64,000 nucleotides of DNA from Zymoseptoria tritici IPO323 (Eukaryota > Ascomycota > Dothideomycetes > Mycosphaerellales > Mycosphaerellaceae). Within the stretch, counting starts at the first letter, position 1; each line of letters opens with the position of its first letter. The notes below the pieces were generated by a model. The model made no database searches. It was given only the letters and a program-made list of their open reading frames with translations, and was not told the origin of the DNA. The stretch covers positions 1 through 64,000 of the forward strand of contig NC_018200.1 of assembly GCF_000219625.1 (NCBI RefSeq). Reading direction: 5' to 3'. Positions 32,100 to 43,000 of the stretch are shown in pieces. A program made the translations under genes and the position numbers.

Positions 32100-34120
32100 T
32101 CCTTCTAGTTAGCCCTACCCTTCTCGGTAAGCTTAATAGTCCGCTCGCTCCGTCTAGTACTAACAACTACCGGCTCGTTAACCTTCTTCTTCTTCTTTAT
32201 CTTCTACTACTAAACGACCGGCTCGGCGACCTCCTCTAGCATCTCTAAACCCCCTTAATTAGTAGTACTAGTAGTAGTACTAGGGGCCTTCGACTTTAAC
32301 TAAGGCGTTAGTATCGTCGTTGTCGCTAACGAAGAGGGCATCGTCGAGTCCGAAGGGATCGCTAGCGTACTAGCTACTACGGAGGTAATCGTCGAAGAAG
32401 TACTATTCTCCTTAGCTCGGTTCGCGATAGCTTCCTTAGCCCTTACTATATCGTCTAAGCTGTCCGTATTAGGGTCGAGTAGAATATAGTCGTTAGGCTA
32501 GCTTACCGGCGATAATTAGAGGTCGCGGCTAGTAGGGCGTTTAGAGCTAGAGCGCTACTAAGGCTAAGGGCTAGAACGCTCCGGATCCTACGAGGAGCTA
32601 AGGGTAGTGCGAGCTATACGAGAACGGCTTGCGAGCCCTATAGACTAATCTACGAGCGCCTTAATATTACTACCGGACGGGCCTACGTCTATTATAAGGT
32701 AGCGTACTTCCGGTGCGAGCTAGCTTACGAGTAGGTAACTCTAGCCTACGAGGACTCTCTTACCGTCGACGCTAGTATAGCTGTTAGTCTATATAAACGG
32801 ATAGTAAATAACGCCGTCCTTGTCCTTAAATATACGCCCGTTAGGGTATAGGACAGTGCTATCGGTCTGTACGTCGTAGCTAATTACATACTAGAATATA
32901 GGCTCGCCGTCCTTCTTTACGGAGCGTTTTAAGTCTATATATACCTAGCTATCGTCGTAATTCTTCTAGCCGCTAGAGTAGATAACGTAAGTAATCCGAA
33001 CGGTCGCTAAGGGAGCCTTGCCGGTTGTCTTTAGATTAAACAGCTATATTATCCTAATGGTAGTGTTCGTAGCGGCTACGTTGTTAGCGCCGAGCTTAAT
33101 AGGCTAATTCCTACTATACTCCTTCGTTAAGTAGATGTCGTAGTAGGGCCTCTTATCTCGCCGCTACTTTGTAGCTACGCTCTCGTTTATTAGATACTCT
33201 AAGAAGAGCCTTCTACGGTCGTACCTCTAAGCGTTTTAGAGAATAGTATCTATCTCGGCAATAATGCCTTAAGCTTACTACGAGATCTTATTACGTTTGT
33301 CGGAGTAGACCGGCGTTATATTATCGTTAGCGTCCTCGCCGTCTATAGGAGGCTCCGGATCTATAAGGGTAATAGTATAAAGGAAGCACTTAGTAGTAAA
33401 TAGTAGTAGTAGCTTATCCTTATCGTCCTAGGTACTACCTCTCCTCGCACCCTTACTATTAGCTAATACCTCCCTTAAACGCTTAGCCCTCTTAGCCTCC
33501 TTTAATAAGTTAGCGGTAGCGTTAGGTAACTTACGGGCCTTCGTCTTAGCTACCTTCTTTATCTTAGCGTTCGTATAGCTCTACGGAATAAAGAAGCCTT
33601 CGCGAGCACCGGAGCTAGGAGGGGTAGGCTAGCGCTCGTAGTCGCTCGTAGGCTCGCCGTCGTTGCTCGCTAGAGCTACTCGCGAGGGTAGAGGGTAGCT
33701 GTAGAAGCTATAGTTCTTATCGCCGAGGGAAGTATAAGAGGTGTAGGGTAGAGCCGTAGGATTACGGTAGAATTAAGAGGTAGCTATAATAAGTAAGAGG
33801 AAGAGGAAGAGGAAGAGGAAGAGTAGGAGGGCTTAGTCGAATATAAAGCTATTAGCACGGAAGAAGTCCCTTATACGGTTACGCGGCTATAAATTAGCGC
33901 CCTTCGGAGGGGTCTAAAACTCTACGAGGTTATTGCTAGCGGCAAGGTAACGAGTAGTAGCATCGCGGAGGTACAGATATGCTTCTATATAGATCTTATC
34001 CTCGTTAGCGTCTAGCTCGCGACTATCTAGCGTCTCCGGATAGCTACTAGCTACTAGCATCTCGGAAGCCTATAGTAGAGTCGGCGGAGGAAGGTATATA
34101 ACAAGATCTATAAATAGTTA
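32100..34120 (-). pseudogene. Second gene of the TIR element (copy 2)
   Basis: Homologous in reverse to 13,300-15,390. Differences from copy 1 are mainly C/T and G/A, with more stops. Function unknown. Confidence 0.5.
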
Positions 34121-34239
34121 GCGCTCGCTACTACTCGTAAAACGCTCGTAACGCTAGTAGGGCGAGAAGCTAGCCTATAAGCTTATAATCCCTACACCGC
34201 TCCTTAACCCTAGTCGTCTCGTAACCGCTCGTAGCCGCT

Positions 34240-35753
34240 CGTAGCCGCTCGCTCGTACGTAGGGGATACTAACCGAATTAAGTATACTAATCCGCTATCC
34301 GCTAGATACGCGGATGCTCTATATTAAGGTAGATTCTACGATCCTCTACGCTATTAGGAGGGTACTCGTAGTTCTTAGTAGGGATTCCCTTTAAGTGCCC
34401 TTCGACTTTAGCCTACTTCCGAATAGCGTAGTCGTTATAGCTATTAATAAACAGCTTAACCGTAAACCGGAGGATTAGAACGTAGACAGTAAGGAACGCT
34501 ATACGGTCAGCCCTATTATCCTCGCTATAGAAGCCTTTATCGCGAAGCCGGTAGAAGAGATTACGCTATCGATTCTATACTACGGTTGTACTAAGACCCT
34601 AGAAGCGCTCGATCGTTTAATTGCCCTTACTCGTTATATACTAGAAGCTATTACGGAACTTAATGCTCTAACCCTCCTAAAGTTTACGGTAGAAGAGGTA
34701 TATATTAGCTATTATAGGAGTCTCTACGCCGTAATCCGCCCGCATAATCTATATATAAATAGAGTTAGTAGAGCTACGAGCACAGTATAACCGGTTGCGA
34801 GCCTACCTTTAGCGTAAAGCTAAGCTCTCGGACTATATCTAAATACTACTTAGAGACCGAGAAGACCGTCTTAGCTATAGTGCCTACGTAGATCTATATA
34901 ATCTTCCGTATATATATATCGATATAGGCGTAGAAGTAGATACTAAAGGTCTCGAACTTATAGTAGGCATCTACCGACTATATATAATTAGGGCCCTTAG
35001 CCTTTAGACGACCGCGCTTAACATCCTCCTTACTACCCCTCCGGCGGCGTACATTATAACCTATAGGATTAAGGGTATACGCGATGTAAGATATACGGTC
35101 CCTACGAGTAGGCGAGCGTTAGCGTACAAGCTAGGCGGAGGAGTTTACGAGTAAGGGAAGTAGCGTAAATTAGGGTTTACAAGCGGACGAATCTAGCCTA
35201 CGAGCGTACCTACGAGCGTACTTACGAGCGTATATATAGACCTTCCTATTAGGTAGAATTCCTTCTATAGGTACCTTACTAACCGCTTATATCTATAGTT
35301 ATCTAGAGCACCGCCTATAATTATCCCCTCTAACGCTATCCGTATAATCTTATCGTACTCCGGCTAATCGTCCCTTAGAGTTAATCGATATAAGCCTAGC
35401 TCCTTCCGGATCGTTCTTAACTACCTTAATAAGAGCTTAAAGCTGTCCTTCTTTAAGTTCCTTAGTAGCCTCTTATCCTTCGAGTCCTATCTCTAGAAGA
35501 GCTCCTTAATCCTTATATATAGTAGTGCCCTATATTCTATATCTTTATAGACCTTTAGCCGTATTAATATACCTTAGGCCTAGAGCTTCTCGCGGAATGT
35601 TCGTAGGCTAATTAATACGCCCTTCTCGTCCTTTAGCTATTAGATTACGGCGTCCTACGTCTACTTGGAAACTCTAAGAAGGAGCTCGATCTCCTCTCGA
35701 AGGTAGTCGATATCGATGCGAGGGCGTAGTATAGCGACGGCGAGGGCGACGGC

Positions 35754-35785
<32 letters not shown>

Positions 35786-35800
35786 GGGCGAGGGTAGTAA
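34240..35800 (-). pseudogene. DDE/integrase-like transposase, RIP-inactivated (copy 2)
   Basis: Reverse counterpart of the transposase relic at 11,660-13,140. The segment at 34,275-34,380 is the complement of the region after the catalytic Glu in copy 1. It is more decayed than copy 1 and cannot be functional. Confidence 0.6.
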
Positions 35801-35825
35801 GGGTAGTAAGGGTAGTAAGGGTTTA
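35720..35825. repeat. GAGGGC hexanucleotide and GTAAGGGTA repeats
   Basis: About ten GAGGGC/GACGGC units and then four GTAAGGGTA units near the transposase-proximal end of copy 2. Copy 1 has only a short equivalent (about 11,640-11,670), so the array expanded in copy 2. Confidence 0.85.
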
Positions 35826-35910
35826 AAGAAGAAGAACGATATTGCGAGCAAGAGAGGTAGACGTTGCGAGCGCTTAGTAAGCCTTAACATCGATAAACGA
35901 GGTTTTTCAG

Positions 35911-35950
35911 AATCGATGAATCCGCCTAAATGTCACTATAGGCCGCGATC
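35911..35950 (-). repeat. Right TIR, copy 2 (40 bp)
   Basis: Perfect reverse complement of 30,654-30,693, followed by the CGGA duplication. Confidence 0.93.
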
Positions 35951-35954
35951 CGGA

Positions 35955-36928
35955 TCGAAGATTCTCATGACGGACTCACTTTCGAAGCCAACGAAGTATC
36001 CGGGCCACGATCTCAGATTAAGGAGGCTTTTCCGGCGACGTTCTGGCGGGATGTTGACGTGCACTCGGCTTCCGAAAATGTGTTCCGAGCTAAGGTCGGG
36101 CTTGATGCCTGTAGTAAATTCCCAAGAAGTCTTCTTGTTCTTCATTGCGCGAGTCGGCGAACGATTCTTGAGCCATATTGCGTGTTCGAAAGCGTCCAGT
36201 GCGACGGTCTCCGGAAGCGGAACCTGCCTGAGACTCTGTTGAGTTCGCACGTCGAGGATGCTGAGGATGCGTTGTCCAACACTAGACAGGTTCGCCTCGA
36301 ACATCATCGAGGACGCCTTTTCTCGGTCTGTGCGGAAACCACGTTCTGCGACACCGTTCATGTGGTGATCGAAGGACACAGAAGGCTCGATTGTGATGCC
36401 CTTTAATTCGAAGAACTTGGTAATTGCTTTGAAGGACGGTAGCTCGTTGTCCAATCGATATCGAGTGATTTTGGTGCCAAGTTATCTTTCAACCTTCTTG
36501 TGCAATCTGAAGAACACTTTCGGTAGTTCGTGCTTGCAGGTGTATCGGTCGGACCACGTGAATCGTCCAGCATCGTCTGTCAGAGCTAGGATGTAGAAGG
36601 CTCCGTCCCAGCTTGGTATAGGATATGGTCCCCATGCGTCGGCATGCATCATGTCGCCGGCCTTTTTCATTCTTCTTGTAGCTGGGTCCCTTGGAATCTT
36701 GTTCACCGCTTTTGTTGAGGCGCATACAGGACAGATGAAGTCAAGTTTGGCCTTGACTTGGGCGTTAGTGAGATCGATGCCGGTGCTTTGTGGGAATAGC
36801 TTTCGCAAGTTGGCGAAGCCGAGATGACCGAGCTTGCGGTGCCAGACGAGGACTGGATCAGAGAAGTCAATTTCTGCGACGATAAGGTAAGGTGGAAGGA
36901 CTCCATATGGCAGTGCCATGACTTCCAT
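35955..36928 (-). pseudogene. Copia integrase with GAG-pre-integrase zinc region
   Basis: The frame shows VWHRKLGHLGFANLRKL...FICPVCASTKA, the H-H-C-C zinc region. The catalytic core follows: MHADAWGPYPIPSW (first Asp), RLDNELPSF (second Asp; usual motif SDNG or DNGGE) and HHMNGVAERG (Glu), then the C-terminal FVGFESESVMRIFDP that is cut by the TIR element. One stop lies near 36,482 between the two parts. Integrase inserts the cDNA into the genome. Confidence 0.85.
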
Positions 36929-37056
36929 TTCCTTGGCCTTGTGACCAGCGGGTTTCTCAATAATCGTGCGTAGTGTAGTCCTGCGTATGCGGTAGCCTTG
37001 CCGACAAGGTCACCATTGGGATTGACAATGGTGATACCTGCTGCGTTCCACATCCC

Positions 37057-37389
37057 TTAGAAACTTCCCTCCTCTGCGAGGTACGACAGAGAGATGATGT
37101 TGAAACGCAGATCGGGAGCGTATGCGACATTGGTCAGAGTCAGGGTTGTAGGCTTGCTATCTTCGCTGATGAATTGAAGACGGACTGTTCCTCCTCCCTG
37201 GATGGTCATTGCGTTTTCGTCGTTCGCAGTACCGATATTGTAGCTCATTTCACGGAAGTCGATAAAGAAGGATTTGTCGTGAAAGATGCACAGCGTTGCT
37301 CCTAAGTCTACAATGGTAGAAGATATGCCCTCTACTTCTTGATCTCGCAAGAAGGCCATAACTCGTGGTTGTACTTGAACAGTTCTCAT
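37057..37389 (-). pseudogene. Copia aspartic protease
   Basis: Contains STIVDLGATLCIFHDKSFF, where active copia proteases have V.DSGA; the Ser codon reads as a C-to-T change (TCA to TTA). It continues with VRLQFISED, NVAYAPDLRFNIISLSYLA, the usual sequence around the second half. The missing catalytic Ser and a stop after EEGSF indicate inactivity. Confidence 0.8.
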
Positions 37390-37459
37390 GCCGTTAACTA
37401 CCTCCTGCTTGCATCAATACACCCCGTCTTCCTTCCCAGTCCTCCCCCATGTCCTTACT

Positions 37460-38885
37460 CCCACTGTTTCCCATTCTCTATCGTCGGCGTCAGCCGAACT
37501 AGATGATGTTGTCTAAGTTGAGAAATTAGTAAGTGAAGGAGCAAGAGGGCTGGAGGAGGACGTATTAGTACTCTTCTGGAAGATAGATGATAAGGAGGTA
37601 GTAGTTGTGATGAGAGGCGCAGAAGGAGATCGTCCGATGACTTCGGGTTTGGTGCGCTTGGCGCTTGGCGAGGAGTGAGAGCGGATTCGGTATTGTTGCG
37701 CGAAGTAGTTGTCTTCGTTGAGTTTGTCGACGTGAGGCTTGATCCTGCCATTTGCGGATAACACCCATTCCTCGTAGCTGATACGAGGCGATGGAGTAGT
37801 CGAGATTCTCGATTGGGGTGTTAAGACGGTTCGTAAGTTCGTCGGAAACTTTCTGGGATAGCGTCGAGATTTTGGCATTTCCGTAGAAGTATTTGTAGCC
37901 CTCTGGCGCTTAATCGATGCCGTAGACTCCCGAGATGAGCTCCTTGTCCTTTGGCGCATTGCTAGCTGAGAGCGCCTTTTCGAAGTCTTAACAGTCAGCG
38001 GAGGCGAGGATGACTCAGTCCTTCTTCTTTGTGCCGGTCACGGCCAGGGCGACTTTAGACTTGACTTCCTTCTCCGCTTCTTCCGGCTCACTGACAACCA
38101 TCACTTCCATCTTCATAGAAGAAAGAATGTCCTTCATGCTTTTGCCGTAGTTGGCGCCATTCTTGTTCTAGCTGCATTCAGCTTCAGTGTGTGCGGCTCC
38201 TTCTTTGCCGCAGTGTTTGCAATCTCTCTTTTGAGTTCTTCCTCTTGTCCTTGTCGTTGTTCTTGTCGTTTGTTTCGGCTTTGGTAGGTTTCCTGCTCTT
38301 TTCGAGAGCGAGACGTGCCTCTTCTCCGAGGAGTTAAGCTTAAAGAGTGTTAATGTCGCGTGGGATGTTAGGAATGCTAGCGCATTGTTCCCAGGTGCGA
38401 ATGAAGTCTCTGTATTCGCCGGGAAGATGTTCGAGGAGTTTGACGATCAGCTGAGTGTCGTTAAGGTCTCCTCCGGCAGCAGTGATTCTCTGCTGAATGT
38501 TCTTAATTTTGTTAATGTAGGAGGAGACTCCGGTTGCAGAGGAAAATTGTGCAGAGGAGAAGAGCGTGTAGCCCATCTGTTATGCCTGTAAGGCGGACAT
38601 TCTCACCATGGAGACGATAGTGTCGTACAGGATTTTGGGTGAAGTAATGTGAGCCACGCGATCGTGGATGGCCTTGTCGAGGGGTGACAGAATGGCCGTG
38701 CGAGTGTTGACGATCCGGGACTGCTGTTTCTCGTACTTCTTCTCCTTGATGGCGTAGGTTTGACATTGAGTTCGGTATGTGTTGACGGACTGCTTGGCCG
38801 CTTCTTCAATTGCTTCTGCATCGTTGCCGAGACGCGAAAGCTCGCGTTGTTGAGCTTCAAGGTTGGGCTCCGTTGGTTCCTTCAA
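37460..38885 (-). pseudogene. Copia Gag
   Basis: Starts MKEPTEPNLEAQQ at 38,885. The capsid-like part includes LSPLDKAIHDRVAHITSPK and DLNDTQLIVKLLEHLPGEYR (38,500-38,410), typical of the UBN2/gag family. The zinc knuckle reads CKHCGKEGAAHTEAEC (about 38,215), two residues longer than the canonical C-X2-C-X4-H-X4-C. Stops (TAG, TGA, TAA) occur after 38,580 and around 38,010-37,910. The C-terminal part is Ser/Thr-rich. Confidence 0.8.
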
Positions 38886-38954
38886 CTTGGAAGTGTGGCG
38901 TAGGATTGATTTGGGTCGTAAAGAGGAAAAAGAAGAAGGAGAAGAAGAGGAAAT

Positions 38955-39238
38955 GATATGTAGTGAACTTGCCCGGCTGCAGCGCTGAGCAAGACCGTTA
39001 GTGAAGCGGACAAGAAGACATTCTGACTACGAATTCTCATCACCAGAAATCGCGGAGAAGAATTTCTGCTCTTTATATATTGTTACTATCATCAAGACGG
39101 GTTATTATGATATCTCACTTATTAAGACGGCTCACTTATCAAGATGGCTTACTCAAGACCGCTGGCTCATCCTCACGGCTTATCCTTACAGCTTATCCTC
39201 ACAGCTCGGGTCTTCCGTGATTGTCCGCCGCCATTAAG
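38955..39238 (-). promoter_or_regulatory. Putative copia 5' LTR / promoter region
   Basis: Directly upstream of gag on the minus strand, starting near TGGCGGCGGACAATCACG. It has a TATA-like AATATATAAAGAG at about 39,070-39,082 and several GGATAAGCCGTGAGG-like short repeats. No second LTR survives for comparison, so the borders are guesses. Confidence 0.35.
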
Positions 39239-39261
39239 CGTCGCACTGCTTTTACTCCCTC

Positions 39262-39505
39262 CTCAGTAGGAGGTCGGAGACGGTGAGAGGTCAGAGACGG
39301 TGAGAGGTCAGAGACGGTGAGAGGTCAGAGCGGTGAAGGTCAGGTCGAAGAGATGAAGGTCAGGTCGGAGAGGTGAAGGTCAGGTCGGTGACGGTGAAGG
39401 TTAGGTCGGAGAGGTGAAGGTAAGGTCGGAGAGGTCAAGCTAAGGTCGAAGAGGTGAAGGTAAGGTTGAAGAGGTGAAGGTGAGGTCGAAGAGGTCAAGT
39501 CGAGC
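39262..39505. repeat. Minisatellite of GAGGTCRGAGACGGTGA-type units
   Basis: About a dozen imperfect units of 17-20 bp with the core GGTCGGAGAGGTGAAGGT. They lie just outside the putative copia LTR and do not form a coding frame. Confidence 0.8.
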
Positions 39506-40857
39506 AACCCTAGCTTCAGGTTTTGGCGCGGGCTTCAGCTTTTGGGTGGGAGGGTGGAATGAGTGATCGCACGGAGGACGTTGAGCGTGTGTAGCACCCA
39601 ATGTCAGTTCCGATGTGATCAAGGTTGTAGCAAAGAATCACATGAGCCTGCGGCTCGTATAGAGTGAACCAGATATAAAGGACGATCGCGTGGTCAGATT
39701 GAGTGACCCACAAATACCCGACGCCAGAATTCTAGAAGTCGACTAGGTCAAAGAAAATCAAGTCATCTTCCTTTTGAGGAGTGAAAATCTTGGTGCCCGC
39801 AAAGCCATACATACGGTATGCGACGCGTCAACTGTCCAACGACTGATGACAACTCATTCGCTCTGTGTTCTCGCCGTGCCGTTTACCGAAAATCGGCTTG
39901 GACCGGTGCAACTCACCCGACCAGCAGCTCGGATCGCACGCTGTCCTGCTCTTGAACACGGTTCGAGTGCTGGACGGACAGGAAAATTCCTCCCCCTCGT
40001 GTGACACGGCATGCATGCACGGACATATGCAAGAGGCGAGTTATTATCATTCTTGTGCTGTCTATCATTATAGCTAATATCCCCCGGCCCTCAACCTCCT
40101 CCTTGTCCACCGGCCCAGCCTGCGCACCCGCTCCATGACCTAAAGACCGTCCCCTAGCAGTCTTCTTCCTCCCTCGAAATTCGACACATTGCCTCTCCTC
40201 CTACGCCGGGGAGGAAACTAATACCCTCTCCGTGCCCGGGCCTGATCAATCTTCGGCCGTTCTTCCAGATCCAGGTAATTGGAGTTCAACACCCAGTGCC
40301 GCAGTTGTGTTTCGTGGACGATGAGCTTGCGCGGAGGGATCCATTGATGGGTGTCGTATTATGTCGTAAGGAAGGAAGTAGAGGAATGGCGGGAGGACTT
40401 TGTCGGGGTGGAGGTCGATGGTATAGTGGCGTCAAGTGGCGAGTTGCCTGCGGCGCATTGCGAGTTTGCGCACGTACGCGGAGAGATTGTGCTTGAAGTT
40501 GTGGAAGTCGTCGCACGAGTAGTTGAGGACGCGTCGGCGACGTGGTGGTGCGGGAGACTTGTCTCGGTCCGAGGATGAGAATCAGGATGAGTGAGTGGGA
40601 ATCGAAATCGGAATCGGCAGCCAGACTGGGAGGCGTGCCGTGCAACGCAAAGGACGGATGGAATCTCCAATGCCGATATGCAATCCCCAGCACACGAGCA
40701 TGATTGTACATCTTAAGCCAACCGTAGAATCTGCGAGCATTGACAATCGTTTCGTCTCCAACAACAACTAACATTCCTTGCTCTTCACTTTGGAGTTAGG
40801 ATCACGAGTGCGTGTCAGCATTTGTTATGCAGATGAGGACGAAGCGACTTGTCCAAA
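39506..40857. other. No gene I can support
   Basis: Un-RIPped DNA. On the plus strand 40,351-40,578 reads YYVVRKEVEEWREDFVGVEV and then a Val/Glu-rich segment, and 40,296-40,380 in another frame reads QLCFVDDELARRDP. Together they could be remains of one gene with a frameshift. No domain is recognised. Confidence 0.4.
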
Positions 40858-42382
40858 TCACACCTGGGCAGTTGCATTATACCTCACGAGGCAAGTGAAC
40901 AACGCCTCTCTGTATACCTCCCGCGCCCATCGTGCCAAATACCTCAGACTCATCATCAACTTCTACAGATCCAGCAGGCTGTCCGTAGCACCAAGTGTAA
41001 TGTTCGCATTGACGATGTCGACCGCATTTTCGTTGAGCTGCGCAATGGCGAAGTACATCTTCCACGAGTGATGTTGAACGTGGATGAGCGGATGGACGAA
41101 CAGCTCCTAGTCCTCGTCTGTAGCGAACTCGCGCACGCGCGCGAGGTGTGCGGCGCTCCAGACGGCGAGCTGGTTTTTCGCCTTGTCGAATTCAGAGACG
41201 GTCTTAGTTTCGATAGAGGCGATGTAAGGGCGCACGCGCACGGCAGCGTACATGGTTTGCGTAATAGTGGCATGGCTATGTGGCTGCCTTTTGAGGAAGG
41301 TCTCGATGACGGCGCGCTCCGAGTAGGAAGGGGTGAGATTGATCGAGTAGTCGACTAAGCGGGACTCGGAGGCCTGCAGCTCTCTGGTAGGGACCCATGC
41401 TGGGACGGGCCTCGCGGTGGTTCTGCAGAGGAGTTAGCGATACACAGCTGGCGTGCGATCGTGTGGCTGGACTTGCATGTTGTGGAAGTAAAGCGACTCC
41501 TCGTGCGGCCTGAGAGCTACGCGGAGGACTGGTGCGTGAACTTCGGCATTCCACGACGGCTCGGAGGCGTTGTCGTCTTCTTGCCGGAGTGCGTCTTTCA
41601 AGATGTCGCATAGTTGCAGGAAGTCATGCTCGTGGTCGAGGGGGAGATGTTGCTGGGCCTCGGGAGCTTTGTGCCGGGCTTTTAGCTTGCTCTCGCCCTG
41701 CTGCCGCATTCGGGCCTGTAAAGAGTTTAGAAGCGGTGTAAGTCGAATTGCGTGGTGATGTGCCTACCCAGATGGTCTCGGGTATCAGCTCATCGCCCTC
41801 CGCAATGGCCTCCAGCTCCTCACAGAGATTATCCAAGCACCTTGGCAGAGCTACGTCGCTTCTTCTGCAGTATCGGATCGACGTGTCCGCCAAGCGCAGG
41901 TCCACAGCATCTTTCATCGGACTCTTAGACCGGGTCGAGTGCTTGGTCGAGTGCGACGAGGCGGAGCCGTAAGATCGGACGTCGTCGTCGGATGGAGGCG
42001 GGAAATGGGTTGCGAAGCGATTGTCGGGGCGGGCAGCTGGTCGTCGCGATTGACGGGCCACGGGCGTTGGCATTGTCGTCTCGTCCACATCGGTGTCGTG
42101 GGAGCGCTGGTCACTCCGCAGAGGGCGTCGCTTATTCGGCGAAGGCGTGCGGGACATGGCACTCTTGTTGTTGATGCCAACGCGAGGCGGAACGCTGCGG
42201 TTGGCTTTGGGATCGACGAGACACGAACGCTTGCGCGAAGTGTAGTGTTGGCAGCGGAAGTCTGGTTGGTCGTTGTTGTCGCGGGCGCGTTTGCTAGCAC
42301 GTGTGCTGCTGGCGGGAGGTGTGTTTTCGGCGTCATCTAACCAGGCCGAGACGTCCCACATGATGAGAGGATCATGGTCCAA
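40858..42382 (-). pseudogene. PD-(D/E)XK nuclease-like protein, RIP-damaged
   Basis: Exon 1 (42,382-41,768) starts MDHDPLIMWDVSAWLDD, has a disordered basic/Ser-rich region and then SPMKDAVDLRLADTSI and LPRCLDNLCEELEAIAEGDE. A 52-nt intron follows (41,767-41,716, GTAGGC...CTAAAC...ACAG), after which the frame continues in phase 0. Exon 2 has PSWNAEVHAPVLRVAL, ASESRLVDYSINLTP, QTMYAAVRVRPYIASIETKT (the Glu-X-Lys core), DKAKNQLAVWSAAH and WKMYFAIA, and ends at TGA 40,858-40,860, 490 codons in all. These match a large fungal accessory family annotated PD-(D/E)XK nuclease-like. Three in-frame stops (about 41,433, 41,120 and 40,965) fit Gln/Trp codons mutated by RIP. Confidence 0.72.
41716..41767 (-). 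other. Intron of the nuclease-like gene
   Basis: 52 nt with GTAGGC donor, a CTAAAC branch-like site and ACAG acceptor. Removing it joins the two coding parts in one frame. Confidence 0.7.
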
Positions 42383-42679
42383 GACGATACATGGTATTCA
42401 CGTCTCATCGGCAGTGTTGTGCTGTTTCTGTTTACTTACCTTAGGTACATGCATCAATATTTCTATCGGGCGGAGGCTCGGCATGGATCGGACCGGACCG
42501 CGATAGATGCACAACCCTCTTCTCCGTCATGTCCACCAACAAACTGGAATGGTTGATTCGACCTTTCCACACACCAACATTACTTCACATTCGTGTTGTC
42601 AGGCCCTCGAATCCTCACTGCGTGACATGAACTGCGACGACGACGATATCAACCACCCAGGTACACCGGAGGATGTACC
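42383..42679. other. Intergenic; nothing recognised
   Basis: Upstream region of the nuclease-like gene. I see no clear TATA box or regulatory repeat. Confidence 0.4.
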
Positions 42680-43000
42680 TTGAAGATGCAGTTGGGCAGT
42701 CAGCAAGCTCCCCTCAATCTCGATGCGGGCTCGGCGAGTCCAAGTGAGGTCGTGTCTCGCGCTGTCTCCGATGAGGAAGACAGCGAGAGCGATGACGGTG
42801 TGATGTCTCCCTCGATCCGGAAAAGTATTGGTGCAGATATGCGAGAGCCTGTCTCCAAGGATGAGGTCCAGCAAGACGAGGATCAGAATGTTGGTAGTGC
42901 AAAGATGGAAGAGTCTGTTTTCGAGGTCAAGCTCCAGCAAGATGATCTCGCATCGGATGAAAATTTCGAGAGCAACATTGCAACCTCATACCTGATTTGA
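42680..43000 (+). CDS. Small acidic hypothetical protein, 106 aa
   Basis: An open frame from ATG encodes a protein rich in Ser, Asp and Glu (SRAVSDEEDSESDDGVMSPS, EVQQDEDQ, KLQQDDLASDENFES), with no hydrophobic segment and probably disordered. The composition is protein-like rather than random, but no family is recognised. It could be one exon of a longer gene. Confidence 0.3.
   Translation: MKMQLGSQQAPLNLDAGSASPSEVVSRAVSDEEDSESDDGVMSPSIRKSIGADMREPVSKDEVQQDEDQNVGSAKMEESVFEVKLQQDDLASDENFESNIATSYLI

Larger units (their letters stand above)
30654..35950 (-). mobile_element. TIR DNA transposon with DDE transposase (copy 2)
   Basis: A 5,297-bp element with perfect 40-bp TIRs (30,654-30,693 and 35,911-35,950, outer end GATCGCGGCCTATAGTGACA). 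The 4-bp duplication reads CGGA on the plus strand (30,650-30,653 and 35,951-35,954). It sits inside the copia integrase/linker; deleting it with one CGGA gives a continuous frame from MRIFDP into RHKVYRVSKAQVNE. The inside is homologous to copy 1 in reverse and equally RIP-mutated, while the surrounding copia DNA is not. The transposase relic runs on the minus strand. Confidence 0.88.
27300..38885 (-). mobile_element. Ty1/copia retrotransposon, 3'-truncated, split by a TIR element
   Basis: Read on the minus strand, the order is gag, protease, integrase, a long linker with a Myb-like segment, reverse transcriptase, RNase H. Integrase before reverse transcriptase defines copia. Without the inserted TIR element (30,654-35,950 plus one 4-bp duplication) it spans about 6.3 kb. 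RNase H breaks off after IEAEYIAAAACAQEAVWLKN at about 27,370, and no 3' LTR follows, so the 3' end is lost. It carries frameshifts and stops but is only lightly RIP-affected compared with the element inside it. Confidence 0.88.

Noticed and set aside
35645..35890. 81-codon frame with Pro-Ser repeats
   Set aside because: It is the GAGGGC microsatellite read in frame, within the RIP-mutated TIR element.
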